Source of the DNA: Ustulina deusta | Taxonomy: Eukaryota; Ascomycota; Sordariomycetes; Xylariales; Xylariaceae | DNA: 64,000 bases | Direction of reading: 5' to 3' | Assembly (NCBI GenBank): GCA_023159155.1 | Contig: JAJNNX010000024.1 | Location: forward strand, 1-64,000 | Shown: in pieces, positions 47,065 to 58,078 of the stretch | How positions within the stretch are numbered: the stretch's first letter is position 1 | How the letters are laid out: each line of letters opens with the position of its first letter | Made by a program: the position numbers and the translations under genes | The notes under the pieces: model-generated | Seen by the model: the letters and a program-made list of their open reading frames with translations, nothing else | What the model was told of the DNA's origin: nothing | Database searches by the model: none

Positions 47065-47701
47065 TTGCGCTCGATCTCTTTCGTTTCGAACATTTCCTCC
47101 AGAATACGATGAGTTGGGAGAAAAGGGGTTATTCTCGATGAACTTGGCGCGCATACTACGATTATTGCCACATGGCCACGACTGGCATTCCTTGAGACGA
47201 AAATGCGGGTTTCAGCCTTCATCCCTGCAACTCGATATTTCTACGTTTCATGAATCTTGCATTCTCAACCGTTGAAATGGCGGAAATTTGTGTTAGACAT
47301 CGTCTGGACTAAACACTACATAAAAAAAAATCGGGCTTGGGAAGCATTTAAATAGAGCCGGCTCAAGGGAACACCGGACACGTCTCGGTTGCGCAACAGG
47401 GCGTTTGGTGTTTGGTTTTTTTCAGAGGCTAGGTACTGTTGGTAGACAGTTTAATGCGATATGATTCCCACATGATTCATGGTCCTCAAGTGGCTCCGCC
47501 ATGTTATTATGTAACCTCGTCGGCTTTGTTCCGTGCACAGGAGATCTCATGATTCTAGAGATGTCCGGGGGGGATGCAAAGTGTAGATAAGTATAGTCTC
47601 CATTTTCTCTACCGTTCGCGCGACGGGGGTATCAAATGCATAGCACCAGCACTAAAGCATCTCGTAGCCACCTAAATCACTCCCAACGGGAACTACGATC
47701 A
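47065..47701. other. Intergenic between converging TOA2 and TMEM42-like genes
   Basis: About 640 bp with an A-run near 47325 and otherwise plain sequence. I see no gene. Confidence 0.55.
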
Positions 47702-49122
47702 TCACCTATTGTGCGGCGAACTGTCCAAGTCGCCAAGAAGCGGAACATCCTCGTCGTCTTCTTTCAAGTCAGGGAATGAGATCCCCCCATGTCCTCGTTC
47801 AGCCGCTTCTGCTGCCTCTCCCCCGCTCCGTTCCGCACCGGCATCGGTATCCGGATCCGGATCATCAGAACTACCCTCTTTACGCCCGAGGATGACGTTC
47901 CCGGCCACGAGCAACGCAGCGCCCGCCCACCATAGCGGCGGCAGCGCCTCGGCGAAGATAGCCAATCCCATCAATGCCGAGATCATGAAATTCGTCGACG
48001 TGTTCATGATTGACACCTGGGTTGTCGAGTTGCCCTTTGCTAGCGCTTGCGTGAAGAGCGTCCACATCTGGATCATGTATTAGGATTTCATGCTAGCAGA
48101 AGAAGCGCTGGGGACGAAGGGTGAACGGGAAAGAAATAAAATGAAAAAAATAAATAAATAAATAAACACTCACTATGATGTTGAATAAGACGTTCAGGGC
48201 GAAAAATGTCTAAAGGATGTGAGTGCTTGGATGCTATAGTTGCCCTGGGCACACAAATACCCCTCTCATAGAGACCTAACGTTGGATCCGGGGACGGAGG
48301 ACATGGGAACTTACACATCTAACAATGATTTCAAGAATTCCATCTATATTTCCGAGCCCGAAAAACCCAGAGATCCCACGGGCGATATGCGCCGTCAGGT
48401 CAGCTGTGGTGCTGGTAGGGAGTCCGGTTTTAGTCTATGTCTCCTAGCAGTAGCGCCACTTATTAAAAAAAGAAAAAAAAGGAAAGGGGCAGGAAGAGAA
48501 GATAAAGTGACAAGTCCTCGACATCCCTCCCCTCTCCAACAGGATTACTATCACACACAACAACAGCCCAACCTCAAAAACTCCGCTACTAGACCAAAGA
48601 CAAAGAAGGAAGCAAGTGGTGAGAGAAAACGACGTGGCTGACCGTCGTGAACGAGGAACGACCGCTCGTCCGTCTCATATCACCACACCTCACGACTGAT
48701 TCTCCGAGGCCGACAACCAGAAAGCGGAATTTCAACAAAGAAAAAAAAAAAAGACAAAAGATGGTGATGGTGATGAATCTAGCTCTAACTCACAGCTTCG
48801 CGAACACGCCATTGAAAGCAGCACAGGCACCGCTCGCAACGGCGTACACGATCCACGTGTTCCTCGCAGGCCAGGGCATATCGTCTCGGGGCGGCAGTCT
48901 GATCGTCTGAGCAACAACAGCAGCAGCAGCACCATCTCTGTCTGCCGCGAGATTTTCCCTCTTGGCTGCAGTGGGGCCCGGTCTCCGCTGTTTCAGGGTG
49001 GCACCGCCGGCGGCGGAAGATGACGGGCCGGGGGTACGTGAGGAGGAGGAGGTGGAGGAGGAGGCGGCGGCAACGGGAGTAGTGGCGGGGGGATTCGAGG
49101 TCCGTTTCTTGGATCCGGCCAT
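47702..49122 (-). CDS. TMEM42-like EamA-domain membrane protein
   Basis: Four exons (49122-48794, 48411-48315, 48209-48174, 48067-47702) give 275 residues. A Ser/Ala/Pro-rich N-terminus of about 90 residues precedes a single EamA-like unit: NTWIVYAVASGACAAFNGVFAKL, TFFALNVLFNIIMWTLFTQAL, STTQVSIMNTSTNFMISALMG, then FAEALPPLWWAGAALLVAGNVILGRKEG. The MWTLF...S..VSI.NT..NF...LG segment and the LWW.G..LL..G motif match TMEM42. An acidic tail follows. The family belongs to the drug/metabolite transporter superfamily but has half the usual helices, so it probably works as a dimer or a non-transport component. The substrate is unknown. Exon 3 is only 36 nt and the first intron is 382 bp. Confidence 0.83.
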
Positions 49123-49444
49123 TTTGGGAACCAGGACGGGGATGGGATGTAGATATAGATAATAGATATTCTATATAAAGACTAGATAGACGGGGAAGGA
49201 TGGATGGAAAGCCGGTAATCAATCATGTGCCGGGCTAGGCGACTCAGGGGTACGGGCGATAACAAGCAAGCCAAGCGAGCGAGCGGCCCCGAGAGAAACG
49301 TAGTGGATGGGTGGGTTTTTTTTTCCTGGGTCGTTCGTGTTCGCCTTGATTGGGATCAGTTGACCCGGTTATTTCACGCCGCGCTCTTCTTTCTTTATCT
49401 CACTATTACGAAGTCCGCAGGTGGTGGGGCTCACACGGGAGCTC

Positions 49445-49477
<33 letters not shown>

Positions 49478-50244
49478 GCTCGGGGCTGTGTCTCGTCCCG
49501 CGAGACTGGTTCGTCGCTGTTGCTTTGGGCGCGGTGTCGTGAAACTACCCGGGTTGCTGTGATGTCCACGGGATGGATGGCACATATACACACGTGGGAA
49601 AATCGCCGAGAGTTGGTTGGTGGGTTCTGGACGCGCGTTGATGTCCTTGGCATACTGTCTTAACTGGGCTGTATACCTACTGCGCGCGGTAAGAAATATA
49701 GTGTACACTACCTAGAACATGGTCTAAGCTGTTCCTTGACTCGATGATAGTCCGGAACACCGGCCGGTGCGGAATGATGCTGTAAATCGTGGGGCGATAA
49801 GTAATTGCACGATGTAGAGATTGATGATCGATTTGACTCGTGTTCCTGCAGATGGGCAGAAGCCAGGCCCCGTTCTGCATCAAGACGTACTAAAAATAAC
49901 GAACTAGTACACTCCACCCGGAACCAAGATCTACACTACCGTTATCCTACCTACCACATAGGGTAGTGGGCAGGTGTAAAGGTGTCAAAGTTGGGGAAGT
50001 CACAGTCAGATTCCCACTGTATTTAGCTGGCAACTGTACGGCTGGGACCCCTCCATTCACAATACAACATCTTTTCCTCCAAAAGACTCATCTTCTAGGG
50101 TGACCTGAATCATTCTAGCAGGGATCGGAAACAGTTCTTGTCAAGATAAGCTTTCAGCTCATTCACAGTGCTGTAGGTATTTGTTAGCGCGTATTCGAAT
50201 TCAAGGAAAGCATTGGAATTCTATTCGTTATCCAAGCCAATGGG
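49123..50244. other. Intergenic upstream of the TMEM42-like gene
   Basis: About 1.1 kb between the TMEM42-like start and the CLC stop codon. A GCTT tetranucleotide repeat of about eight units lies at 49445-49477. No coding sequence is supported. Overlapping frames through the repeat are artefacts of its period. Confidence 0.6.
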
Positions 50245-52939
50245 TCATCTATTTGCTAGTTCAACGCCATCTATATCGCCCACATCTTCGTCGCCGTCCA
50301 TAATCTGTCCGTGACCACTCCGTAACAAGGCGCTTGACTCCTCGCTCCTGCTTCCCAATCTAATGCGACCGCCGCTAACATCGGCGACCTTATCTGAAAA
50401 CCATGTAGCCATAGTCTCCATGACGTGCCACAGCTCCTCGTGTCCTTTGGCCATCTCACGTTGCTCGCGCGGATTCTCGGCCGCTTCTACCTTGAACTGG
50501 TATTTTAGACAATCCTTGACCGTCACCAACCCTGTAAGTTTACCATGGTGCTCAATCAGAATCACTCGGGGTCCGATCTTGCGGAACATGTCCATCACCG
50601 TCTCGAGTGGCAGCCGCGGGTGCACCGTCACTGGCGTGGCATCCACGTAGCGACTAAAGTCGATCGAGGCTGATGGCATGCTGAAATCCATGTGGTTGAT
50701 CATAACGGTCGGTGTGATGGGTGTAATGGCAGAATTCGCTCCTAGCGGGGAAAAAATGCATTTGGCTTGTGGATTCACGGTCATGGCTCGATCACGGCGC
50801 AGACGATCGATAGCATATCGTAGTTCTGTTCTGCCAATGTATCCGACAAGAACGTTGGTTCGAACATTCTCGACGATGGGGAAACCTTGATAATGTGGTT
50901 CTTTGAGCAGATCTTCGATGGACTCGAGAGCCATCCCATTCACAGGAATCGCCACCACATCACTCGTCATGACAGTTGATACCGGAACACCAAAGTTGTG
51001 TTCCTCTTTGTTGTCAAGGAAAGGAAAGCCACTAAACCAGATCATGCGGTCAGCGATACCACCATTGCCGAACAGCTCTGATACGATCTTGGTAACGCCC
51101 ACAACAATCATGGTGGGCAAGATGTAGGTTAAAGCGCCTGTAAGCTCAAACATGATGACCACAACCGACACTGTGATATGCATGATACCGCTCAGCGCAG
51201 CCGCAGCACCCAGGAAGGCATAGGTTCCAGGCGTTATACACGGTCCGTCGGGTGGACAAGCCGAGAAGAACATACTATCCGGATGTGCATGATAGATTGC
51301 CTGCATAATAATCCCGACTGTTCGGCCAAAAGAGGCCCCGATAGCCATTGAAGGGACAAATATTCCGGCCGGTACCTTACAGCCATAGGAAATGATGACT
51401 AGCAAGATCCTAATCACTGTCGCCAATATCAAAGATATGATATTAGACCAAGCTTTGTCCTGCTCACATAGCCCGCGATAATCTTCAGCTCCCTCGCATT
51501 CCAGGAAGAGAATCTCCATGCTTTCGGTCATGTCGATTCGTAGGAATGCGTTGGGGTAGCAGATGATAGCTGTTCCTGCAGCTAGTAGGGTAGCTTCGAG
51601 AACTGCCCACTTCGTAAGATACTTCTTCCTGAACGTTTGCACTTGGAGATTCCACTTGATCACAAATGCACCGTATAAGCCTCCAAAAATACCAATAAAT
51701 ATGTAGGGTATAGTTTCAAAGAGATGCCACGACCTGTCGTATTTGACTTGGAACATAACAAGTTGGCCAGTTCTGAAAGGATTCATCGCAGCTAGCACTG
51801 CAGTTGCCACGAGAGCACAGAAATAGCTTCTCCATAAAGTCTTGAGCGGAAAATAATTTGACATCTCTTCCAGAGAGAAGAGGACGCCTCCGATAGGGCT
51901 GCCAAAGGCGACTGCTACGCCGGCAGCAGCGGAAGCACTGAGGATTTCTCTGGTCTTCGATGCGTTGTGCTTATACTTGGTAAACAATCTCGAGATAACG
52001 TGACCCGTGCAAACCGCATAATGTACACTTGGACCCTCTTTCCCCACGGAGAGGCCAGATCCGATGGCAAGAGGAAGGGCGACGGACTTGATTAGCAGTG
52101 TCCAGAAACCCAGAAAGCCTTTCATGACGAAGCCGGCAATGATGCACTTGATCTCCGAGATACCCGAGCCGGCGGCGTACGGAGCGAAGGATTTTACCAG
52201 CGTGGCCGCCGTGCATGCGAATATAGTCTAGTAGGCTCAGCTTACAAAATCAGGAATTGAGGCTCAGGGCCTCAGCTTACCGCAAACAGAATGTATATAA
52301 AATAATTCACGGGCTCGAAACCAGCCCATTTGTGCCACTCGGGACACCCGTTATCCTCGCCCCAGCAGCAGAACTTCTCGTTGAGGTAGAAGGCTGTTGT
52401 ACAGTAACCCGTCTTAGTGTCTGCGAGCCATTCGGTTATGATGTTGAGGAGCGCAGCATTGAGACCGATGGCGGCGCCTACGAGAGTGACGACGATCCAT
52501 CCCTGGGCCGCGTCGTAGGATTCCCAGAGCTGGTATCTCCAGGAGACCCTGCCGTGGTCGTATAGTCCGGCCGTCTTCCTCCGTTGCGCACTCCGCCGGA
52601 TACGTTCTTGGGCTGCATCCTGGACCCAGTCTGTTCGCGACGCTTAGTACAGGGTTAATTCTTGGTCGGAATCGTGGGAATGCGTACCTATAGTCGTGAA
52701 ATCCTAAGCAGACATGTCAGGACCCAGACCGAATGAATTGATCATCGTGAGCTAGAGCAGAGACGTACCTCATATCTCTTGATTTCGGCGATTTCCTCCT
52801 CGATCTGGTTCTGTGCAGGCGCATCGCCGTCTTCACCTCGCTCGGCGGTCGAAACGGCATAAGAGAATCTCGAGCTCACGGAAGGCCGTCGGACGGGTTC
52901 TGGATGGATGAGGGAGGCCGAGGAAGATTGTTGGTTCAT
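50245..52939 (-). CDS. CLC-family voltage-gated chloride channel or Cl-/H+ exchanger (Gef1 / CLC-3 to -5 type)
   Basis: Four exons (52939-52769, 52703-52688, 52630-52281, 52227-50245) give 839 residues. The N-terminus has RYEDFTTIDWVQD, typical of fungal CLCs, and is assembled across a 16-nt microexon. Selectivity-filter signatures are GSGISE, GKEGPSVHY with the gating Glu, KVPAGIFVPSMAIGASFGR, and an F-E-L-T-G near helix P. About ten or more hydrophobic helices span roughly residues 100-600. Two CBS domains follow, around VSTVMTSDVVAIPV and VDATPVTVHPRLPLETVMDMFRKIG. The CLC-3/4/5 branch acts in Golgi, endosome or vacuole membranes in pH and copper/iron homeostasis. Intracellular location is inferred from the resemblance to Gef1. 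Confidence 0.94.
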
Positions 52940-53833
52940 CGCCGTGACGTTCTGGACATTCTCGTTTCACCTTTCTTGATAATTGTAAGAGAAAGTTGTA
53001 GCGCTAGGGATGCGTGGGACATAAACGGTACGTATTGGCGAGTAGGTTGTTTCTTAGGTTGATGGACGAGAGAGAGAGAGTGAGTAAGGCTGTTGTCGCT
53101 ATCTAGGTACCTAGTTCATCAGTTTACTTGCGCCGGAAGCTCTGCTGCGTACTTACGTAATGATCTATCCTGTTGGGGCGCAACTTCTAGCGTTTATTTA
53201 GCAGGGGTCTAGAAGCTGCCTCAAGCCTCTCTGTGGGGCAGTGGGAACACCGAGGTATCTAGGCCGGATGAGGTACCCAAGTACAGTTTTAATAGGGTCG
53301 CGTCTCGAGAGAACATCCACGCGTATAGAGATTACCTAAGGTACAGAGTATCTACCTTCACGCAAGAGCCTCATCTACATACATCTGCAGCTTTCGTATC
53401 CTTTGTGTGCACAGTAGCTCATTGACCGAAGTAAGTAAACCGCTCCATTTTGTTTATAAATTCTACATTCTCTGAAGCCACTGTTATTGTATCAAATCTT
53501 CTACAATCGCTCGTTCGGCTGCTGGTTCACAGAGAGATGGTAGAGATAGCACTCAGGGTGAGAGAGTTGAGCGCAACATTGACTCTCTAGTCCATCCAAC
53601 GTCAATAGATATCAAAGATGTTATCGAATATTTTCCCTGGATAATCGGAAACAATACCGGGACAAAGTACCTTACATATAGCATCATGTGTTGTCGCTAA
53701 CCACCAAATCTATGCAGGAATCTCATACCAGAGTACAAGTTCCTTACAATTGCGAAGCTATCATTCTAAAGGTCCACCACAACGTCCGCCAGGATCTACA
53801 CTCGGGAAATCGGGCCTAGACATATCACGCATC
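52940..53833. promoter_or_regulatory. Divergent promoter region, CLC gene / DPB3-like gene
   Basis: About 900 bp between divergent starts. It holds a GA-repeat near 53070, a CTAGGTACCTAG palindrome at 53103-53114 and related TACCT words up to 53360. No other recognisable site. Confidence 0.45.
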
Positions 53834-54642
53834 ATGCCCTACAACACAACGGCGATCCCGCCGAGAAAAGAGGTCACGGGCCAAGCCCAGCTACCATGTA
53901 AGTCCAACAAGCCAACCGCTCCGAAAACCCGACGCCTAGCTTCCCACTGACAAACCCCGATAGTATCCAGAGTGAAGAAGATAATCGCCCAAGATCAAGA
54001 CATCAGCATCTGTTCTAACAATGCCGCATTCGTCATCACACTAGCAACCGTGAGTACACCACACCCCTTCCTTCACGACGACCTAGGACAGTCCAGCATT
54101 GACATTCCGCGCAGGAGATGTTCATCCAATATCTCGCGAGCGAAGGCCTGAACATGGCCAAGCTAGAGCGCAAGCCCAGACGGAATATCCAATATAAAGA
54201 CCTGGGTACCACACCACCGCCACCCGCTCATCCCTCATATGCCGCGCCCGCCCCAGTTTCATTTATCTAACACCTCACAGCAAACGCAGTCTCCCACCAA
54301 GACAACCTGCAGTTCCTCGAGGACATAATCCCGAAGACAGTACCCTACAAGCAAATCAAAGCGCACGCCGCTGCGACGCGCGCGAATCTCAGCGGGGGCA
54401 GCAAGGCCGGCAGCGCAGGTACGGCCGTGGGCCCCGAGGACTCGCGCCCGGTGGCGCGGCAGCCTAACGGGAAGAAGCACAAGGGCCGCGGGGGCGGGCA
54501 GAGCAGCATTACGCGTTTCGTGGGGGCTAGTGGGGCCCAGATCGTGAGCGAGGACGACGCCTCGTTGGATCCGAACGAGCAGCTGCAGGATGAAATGAGA
54601 CGGGCGAACAGGGAGGATGACGATGTCCAAATGGCTGATTAG
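53834..54642 (+). CDS. Histone-fold protein of the Dpb3 / POLE4 / CBF-NF-YC family (DNA polymerase epsilon subunit)
   Basis: Four exons (53834-53897, 53964-54049, 54115-54205, 54281-54642) give 200 residues. The histone fold spans about residues 20-105: LPLSRVKKIIAQDQDI, SNNAAFVITLATEMFIQYLA, then RRNIQYKDLANAVSHQDNLQFLEDIIPKTVPYKQ. The basic, low-complexity C-terminus ends in an acidic stretch. This pattern fits the small DNA polymerase epsilon subunit, which pairs with Dpb4, or the related chromatin-accessibility (CHRAC-type) subunits that share the fold. It acts in the nucleus on chromatin or at replication forks. I prefer Dpb3 because of the fungal RRNIQYKDLA motif, but the two cannot be separated fully by eye. 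Confidence 0.88.
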
Positions 54643-55041
54643 GGGATGATTGGCTGGATGGAACGCGGGCATTGAGACGTTGATTCTTTAGAGCATGATT
54701 ACAGAGAAGAGAATGGTGTCATGGGCACGACAGGCAGGATGAGACGCCATAGCCAATACGCGCCAGTTCTTAGTATCTTGTATAAATCACCTCTTGATAG
54801 GGACTGTTTCGGAAGAAACACCACACATTGCATTAAGCACGGGAAGGGGCGGTTCATCCACAGTGGAATAGTTCTCATCATGTGTGAAAGACCAGCATTG
54901 TTATCGCTTTGATTTCGTGGGTATATATGCCAGACTCATACTTTCATAGCATCGTCCTGGACCTTACTCATATTCCTGCAGACAGACTATTGCCACCATC
55001 GACTTTTAAAACTGATATTTATGATATCCCGTCCTCTTCTT
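54643..55041. other. Intergenic between converging DPB3-like and LEA1 genes
   Basis: About 400 bp containing only likely 3' untranslated regions of two convergent genes. Confidence 0.6.
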
Positions 55042-56123
55042 TTATTCCTCCATCTCATCATTCAGGTGGACACCCGTGGGCAATCTGCCCTCCCTCAACA
55101 TCGTCTCCAGTCTCGTGATCTCGTCCAGGCTCGTCGCCCGCTTAATCAAATCCTGCAACCGCTTCTTCTCCTTATCGGTGAGCTTGATCCTAGACATGCG
55201 CATCGATAGGCTAGTAGCGCCGCCCCCGTTCTCGAGCGAAGACGGGGCACCGAATGTGTTGGACTTGACATTCATTATCTTCGTCGCGAGCTCCGTTGGC
55301 GATTCGGTCGTCCCAAATAGCTCGGTGGTATGCTTGCGCTCCGCATCCTTCACCTTGATATAGTCCAGGAATCGCACCGAGGGGCAGCGCCAGAGGACCC
55401 AGTACCGGTAGTGCTGTAGTTCGAGAAAGTCTCGTGTTAGCTTCTGATTCTTCTTGTACTTTGTCCATGGCTGTCCGGGTCGTGGGAGTAACGCTCACTT
55501 CTTTCTTTGTAACGGGGTTGTCTCGCAGAACGAGGTGTGTCAATCGTGGGAACGACGCCAGCGGGTCTAGATCTGCAAGCTCGCCCAAGCTGTTCGACTC
55601 CAGTTGAAGGTTGGTGAGGTTCGGGATCGAGTTTGCAAGTGTCGGCTGTATCGAGGAGACGCGGTTACGTGCCAAAAGCAGCGTGTGTATCCGTGGCGAA
55701 AGCGGGAAGTTGCCCAGCACCTGAATGTCGTTGTCGACTAGATCTATGGCGTCTTGGGGCTAAGTAGGCAGACGGGCATGTCAGCAGCAGCCAGCGGATG
55801 CATCGACGGGACACAGAGCAGTAAGCATGGCAGTGGACAGCCAGAAGTGCTATGTAGAACACAGGAAACCGGCCAACATGAAAGGAAGTAGGAGATACGT
55901 ACACCTGCGACACCCAAGTTCTCGATGGCGGGAATGCGATGTCCTGTTCAGGCCGACAAAGGCTCGCTATCAACTCTGCTCTTCTTTCCTTGGCTTGATA
56001 ACTAGATCAAATAGATGTGTAGTATCTGTTCTTTTCTGACGTACCTCGAAGGTCGAGCTCGCGCTCCTTCAGCGCATTGAGCCATGACGGTGAGTTCTGG
56101 AGAAGCTCGGCCGTGAGCCTCAT
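55042..56123 (-). CDS. LEA1: U2 small nuclear ribonucleoprotein A' (Lea1)
   Basis: Four exons (56123-56045, 55943-55903, 55759-55499, 55413-55042) give 250 residues. MRLTAELLQNSPSWLNALKERELDLRG and HRIPAIENLGVAGPQDAIDLVDNDI are hallmarks of U2A'. Leucine-rich repeats follow (LGNFPLSPRIHTLLLARNRV, NLTNLQLESNSL, LTHLVLRDNPV). A cap HYRYWVLWRCPSVRFLDYIKVK comes next, then the C-terminal helices. The protein binds U2B'' and U2 snRNA stem-loop IV in the spliceosome. Orthologues are about 230-260 residues. Splice sites are fixed by these motifs; the donor of intron 2 is GTACGT, not the overlapping GTGTAC, because only the former keeps VAGPQDAI. Confidence 0.95.
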
Positions 56124-57103
56124 TTTTGTGAGCGGGACAAGCTGAGAAGCGATTTACCGTTCGATCCAGTCAACCCAAAGTTGTGTCGGTTTTTCGTATA
56201 GCAAGAAACAGTAAGTGCCGTCGTGGTTCAAGGGTTGTTATAAGTTCGTTTGTTGTTCGTATGATGGGCACCAATAGGAATCAGTTGTCGGTGTTGTGGG
56301 AGGAAGCAAGGCTGAAGAGATGATAAAAATTAATTGGGATCTGACTTCAGCCTTCTTCGCCAAAGGTAAAGTGGGGCAGTTTCGTTGATATCGCAATCCT
56401 AGCAATATCTATGTAAAAGAAATGTAATAAGACAGTAATGCATCTATCAGCATTGAATGATGAAGCTGGTTGGACTCGGATTCAACTTCCCAAGATCTAG
56501 GTAGGTAGAGGTTCCAATTGCAAAGTAAAAATTACATTGTATTATCTTATGGCATATTAAGTTCCACTCCAGTCGGTCCCACTACCCTTCATGGCTCTGT
56601 CTAGTGACCTTAATCTCTCTACAGAATATCATCTCAGCCTAGCTATAACGAAACATAGAATCTACGGTGACGTTACAATGTTGACAATAGCTATTTGAGC
56701 GATAGATGTATTTTTACATTAGGCTTTATGGGCAACCTAGCTATTAAAGCCAAAGAACTAGGTCTCAGAATCCTTGGCAGTCTACATTCTCAATCGTTTA
56801 GTAAGACAAAGAATGCGGCGGACAATAGTGTACAATCTGACGGTAAAAGACAAAGCCTTTCTCTAGCTGTTATTCAAGGTGTTCAAGGCTTGAGTATATA
56901 GTGCCTCGGGCGCCAGCACTCCGAAGAGAGTTAGCAACTCTTACAAGTCCGTCAAAAACAAAAATAAACCCGTTAGATGGTCTCCTACTGAAATCTAACA
57001 GTCTACCTTCAAACAGGTGATTTCCCCCCAAAATTAATATTTTATAGGAGAAATAACCGGCAAGGACGGTAAATTTTGGGGTCGAATCGCCGCAAGAGAC
57101 GAT
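56124..57103. other. Intergenic, upstream of LEA1 and of the RING gene
   Basis: About 980 bp. AT-leaning, with a CTAGGTAGGTAG word at about 56498. A 68-codon plus-strand frame near 56695-56901 lacks an early ATG and any motif, so I do not call it. Confidence 0.5.
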
Positions 57104-58078
57104 ATGGACGAGGGGATTCTCGCATCAACGAGTAGTATGAGTGACGGAAATTCTCACCGAAGAAGCAGCAGCCAGCTTCTCTGTCCCCGAGAGAATATGC
57201 CCCTTGCAGACTCTATCCCTAGCCGCAGGTCGAGCAGAGTACCAACGCCGTCAGTGTGGCCCCGAGTGGAATCCGACGCGATACAACAATGGAGAGGCAT
57301 GACAACAGTCTCGTCACGTTCCGAACGTCACGAGCCGCGAATACGAGATCGAGAAAACCAACCACGAAGCACCGATTCCCTTCGTAGCGACGCAGGTCTC
57401 AGTAGCTGCGGGGACTCTCCCTCTTCGAACAAGAAGGCTCGAGATGTCACAGCTCATCTCAAGTATTTAGTACGGGGCTTCTTAAGACAAACCCGCTCTA
57501 CGCCTTGTGCCGGTGACAATACAAGGAAGTTTACCAACAAAGAATCCTTTGTGCCATCGCCAAAAATCACCTTTCTGATTGACCAGCCCAGGAATCTCGT
57601 GTGCCAGATTTGCCAGCAAGCACCCTTAAAGCTAGCAATTACAGCAGAAGACCCAGGACCTGGTATGGCCTCCATTTTCCCCTGCGGACACATATCTTGC
57701 ATAAATTGTATTAATCTCTGGCTGGCAAGTCACACTTCTTGTCCCTTCTGTCGCACTAGCATGATCCACCCAGATTGCGGGCATCAGGTGAAGCCTCGTC
57801 TTCTCGCGCAGGATACCATCCATAGTCTTCCGGAGACCCTCTCAAACGGCGGGAAAATCAGTGCTAAGTGTTTCAAGTGCACCGAAAGAGATAGGAGGGA
57901 GATATCCGTAGAACGCTGGACTAGCCTCGCCGAGAGATACAAAGAAGCGCGACGCGAAGCCGAGATTCGCGGCACTGACGAAGCTGTAGAAGACATGCGC
58001 AGGGCGCAGAAGGCCTTCGAAAGAATACCAGAAGACGATTATTGGGTGCTGTCGAATATGAGGCACCACCAATGGTGA
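57104..58078 (+). CDS. RING-finger protein, putative E3 ubiquitin ligase
   Basis: A single exon gives 324 residues. Residues 1-150 are Ser/Arg-rich and probably disordered. A RING-like zinc module starts at LVCQICQQAP (about residue 166). It has a long insertion to FPCGHISCINCINLW and then CPFCRTSM, i.e. C-x2-C ... C-x-H-x2-C-x2-C ... C-x2-C. Later CFKCTERDRRE adds another possible metal pair. The C-terminal third is charged and helical (SLAERYKEARREAEIRG). RING proteins of this type usually act as ubiquitin ligases; substrate and site of action are unknown. The stop codon overlaps a GTGAGT, so a further downstream exon cannot be excluded. Confidence 0.75.
   Translation: MDEGILASTSSMSDGNSHRRSSSQLLCPRENMPLADSIPSRRSSRVPTPSVWPRVESDAIQQWRGMTTVSSRSERHEPRIRDRENQPRSTDSLRSDAGLSSCGDSPSSNKKARDVTAHLKYLVRGFLRQTRSTPCAGDNTRKFTNKESFVPSPKITFLIDQPRNLVCQICQQAPLKLAITAEDPGPGMASIFPCGHISCINCINLWLASHTSCPFCRTSMIHPDCGHQVKPRLLAQDTIHSLPETLSNGGKISAKCFKCTERDRREISVERWTSLAERYKEARREAEIRGTDEAVEDMRRAQKAFERIPEDDYWVLSNMRHHQW

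Noticed and set aside
49369..49708. Frames rich in ACLL or SKQA repeats
   Set aside because: They are direct translations of the GCTT microsatellite at 49445-49477.
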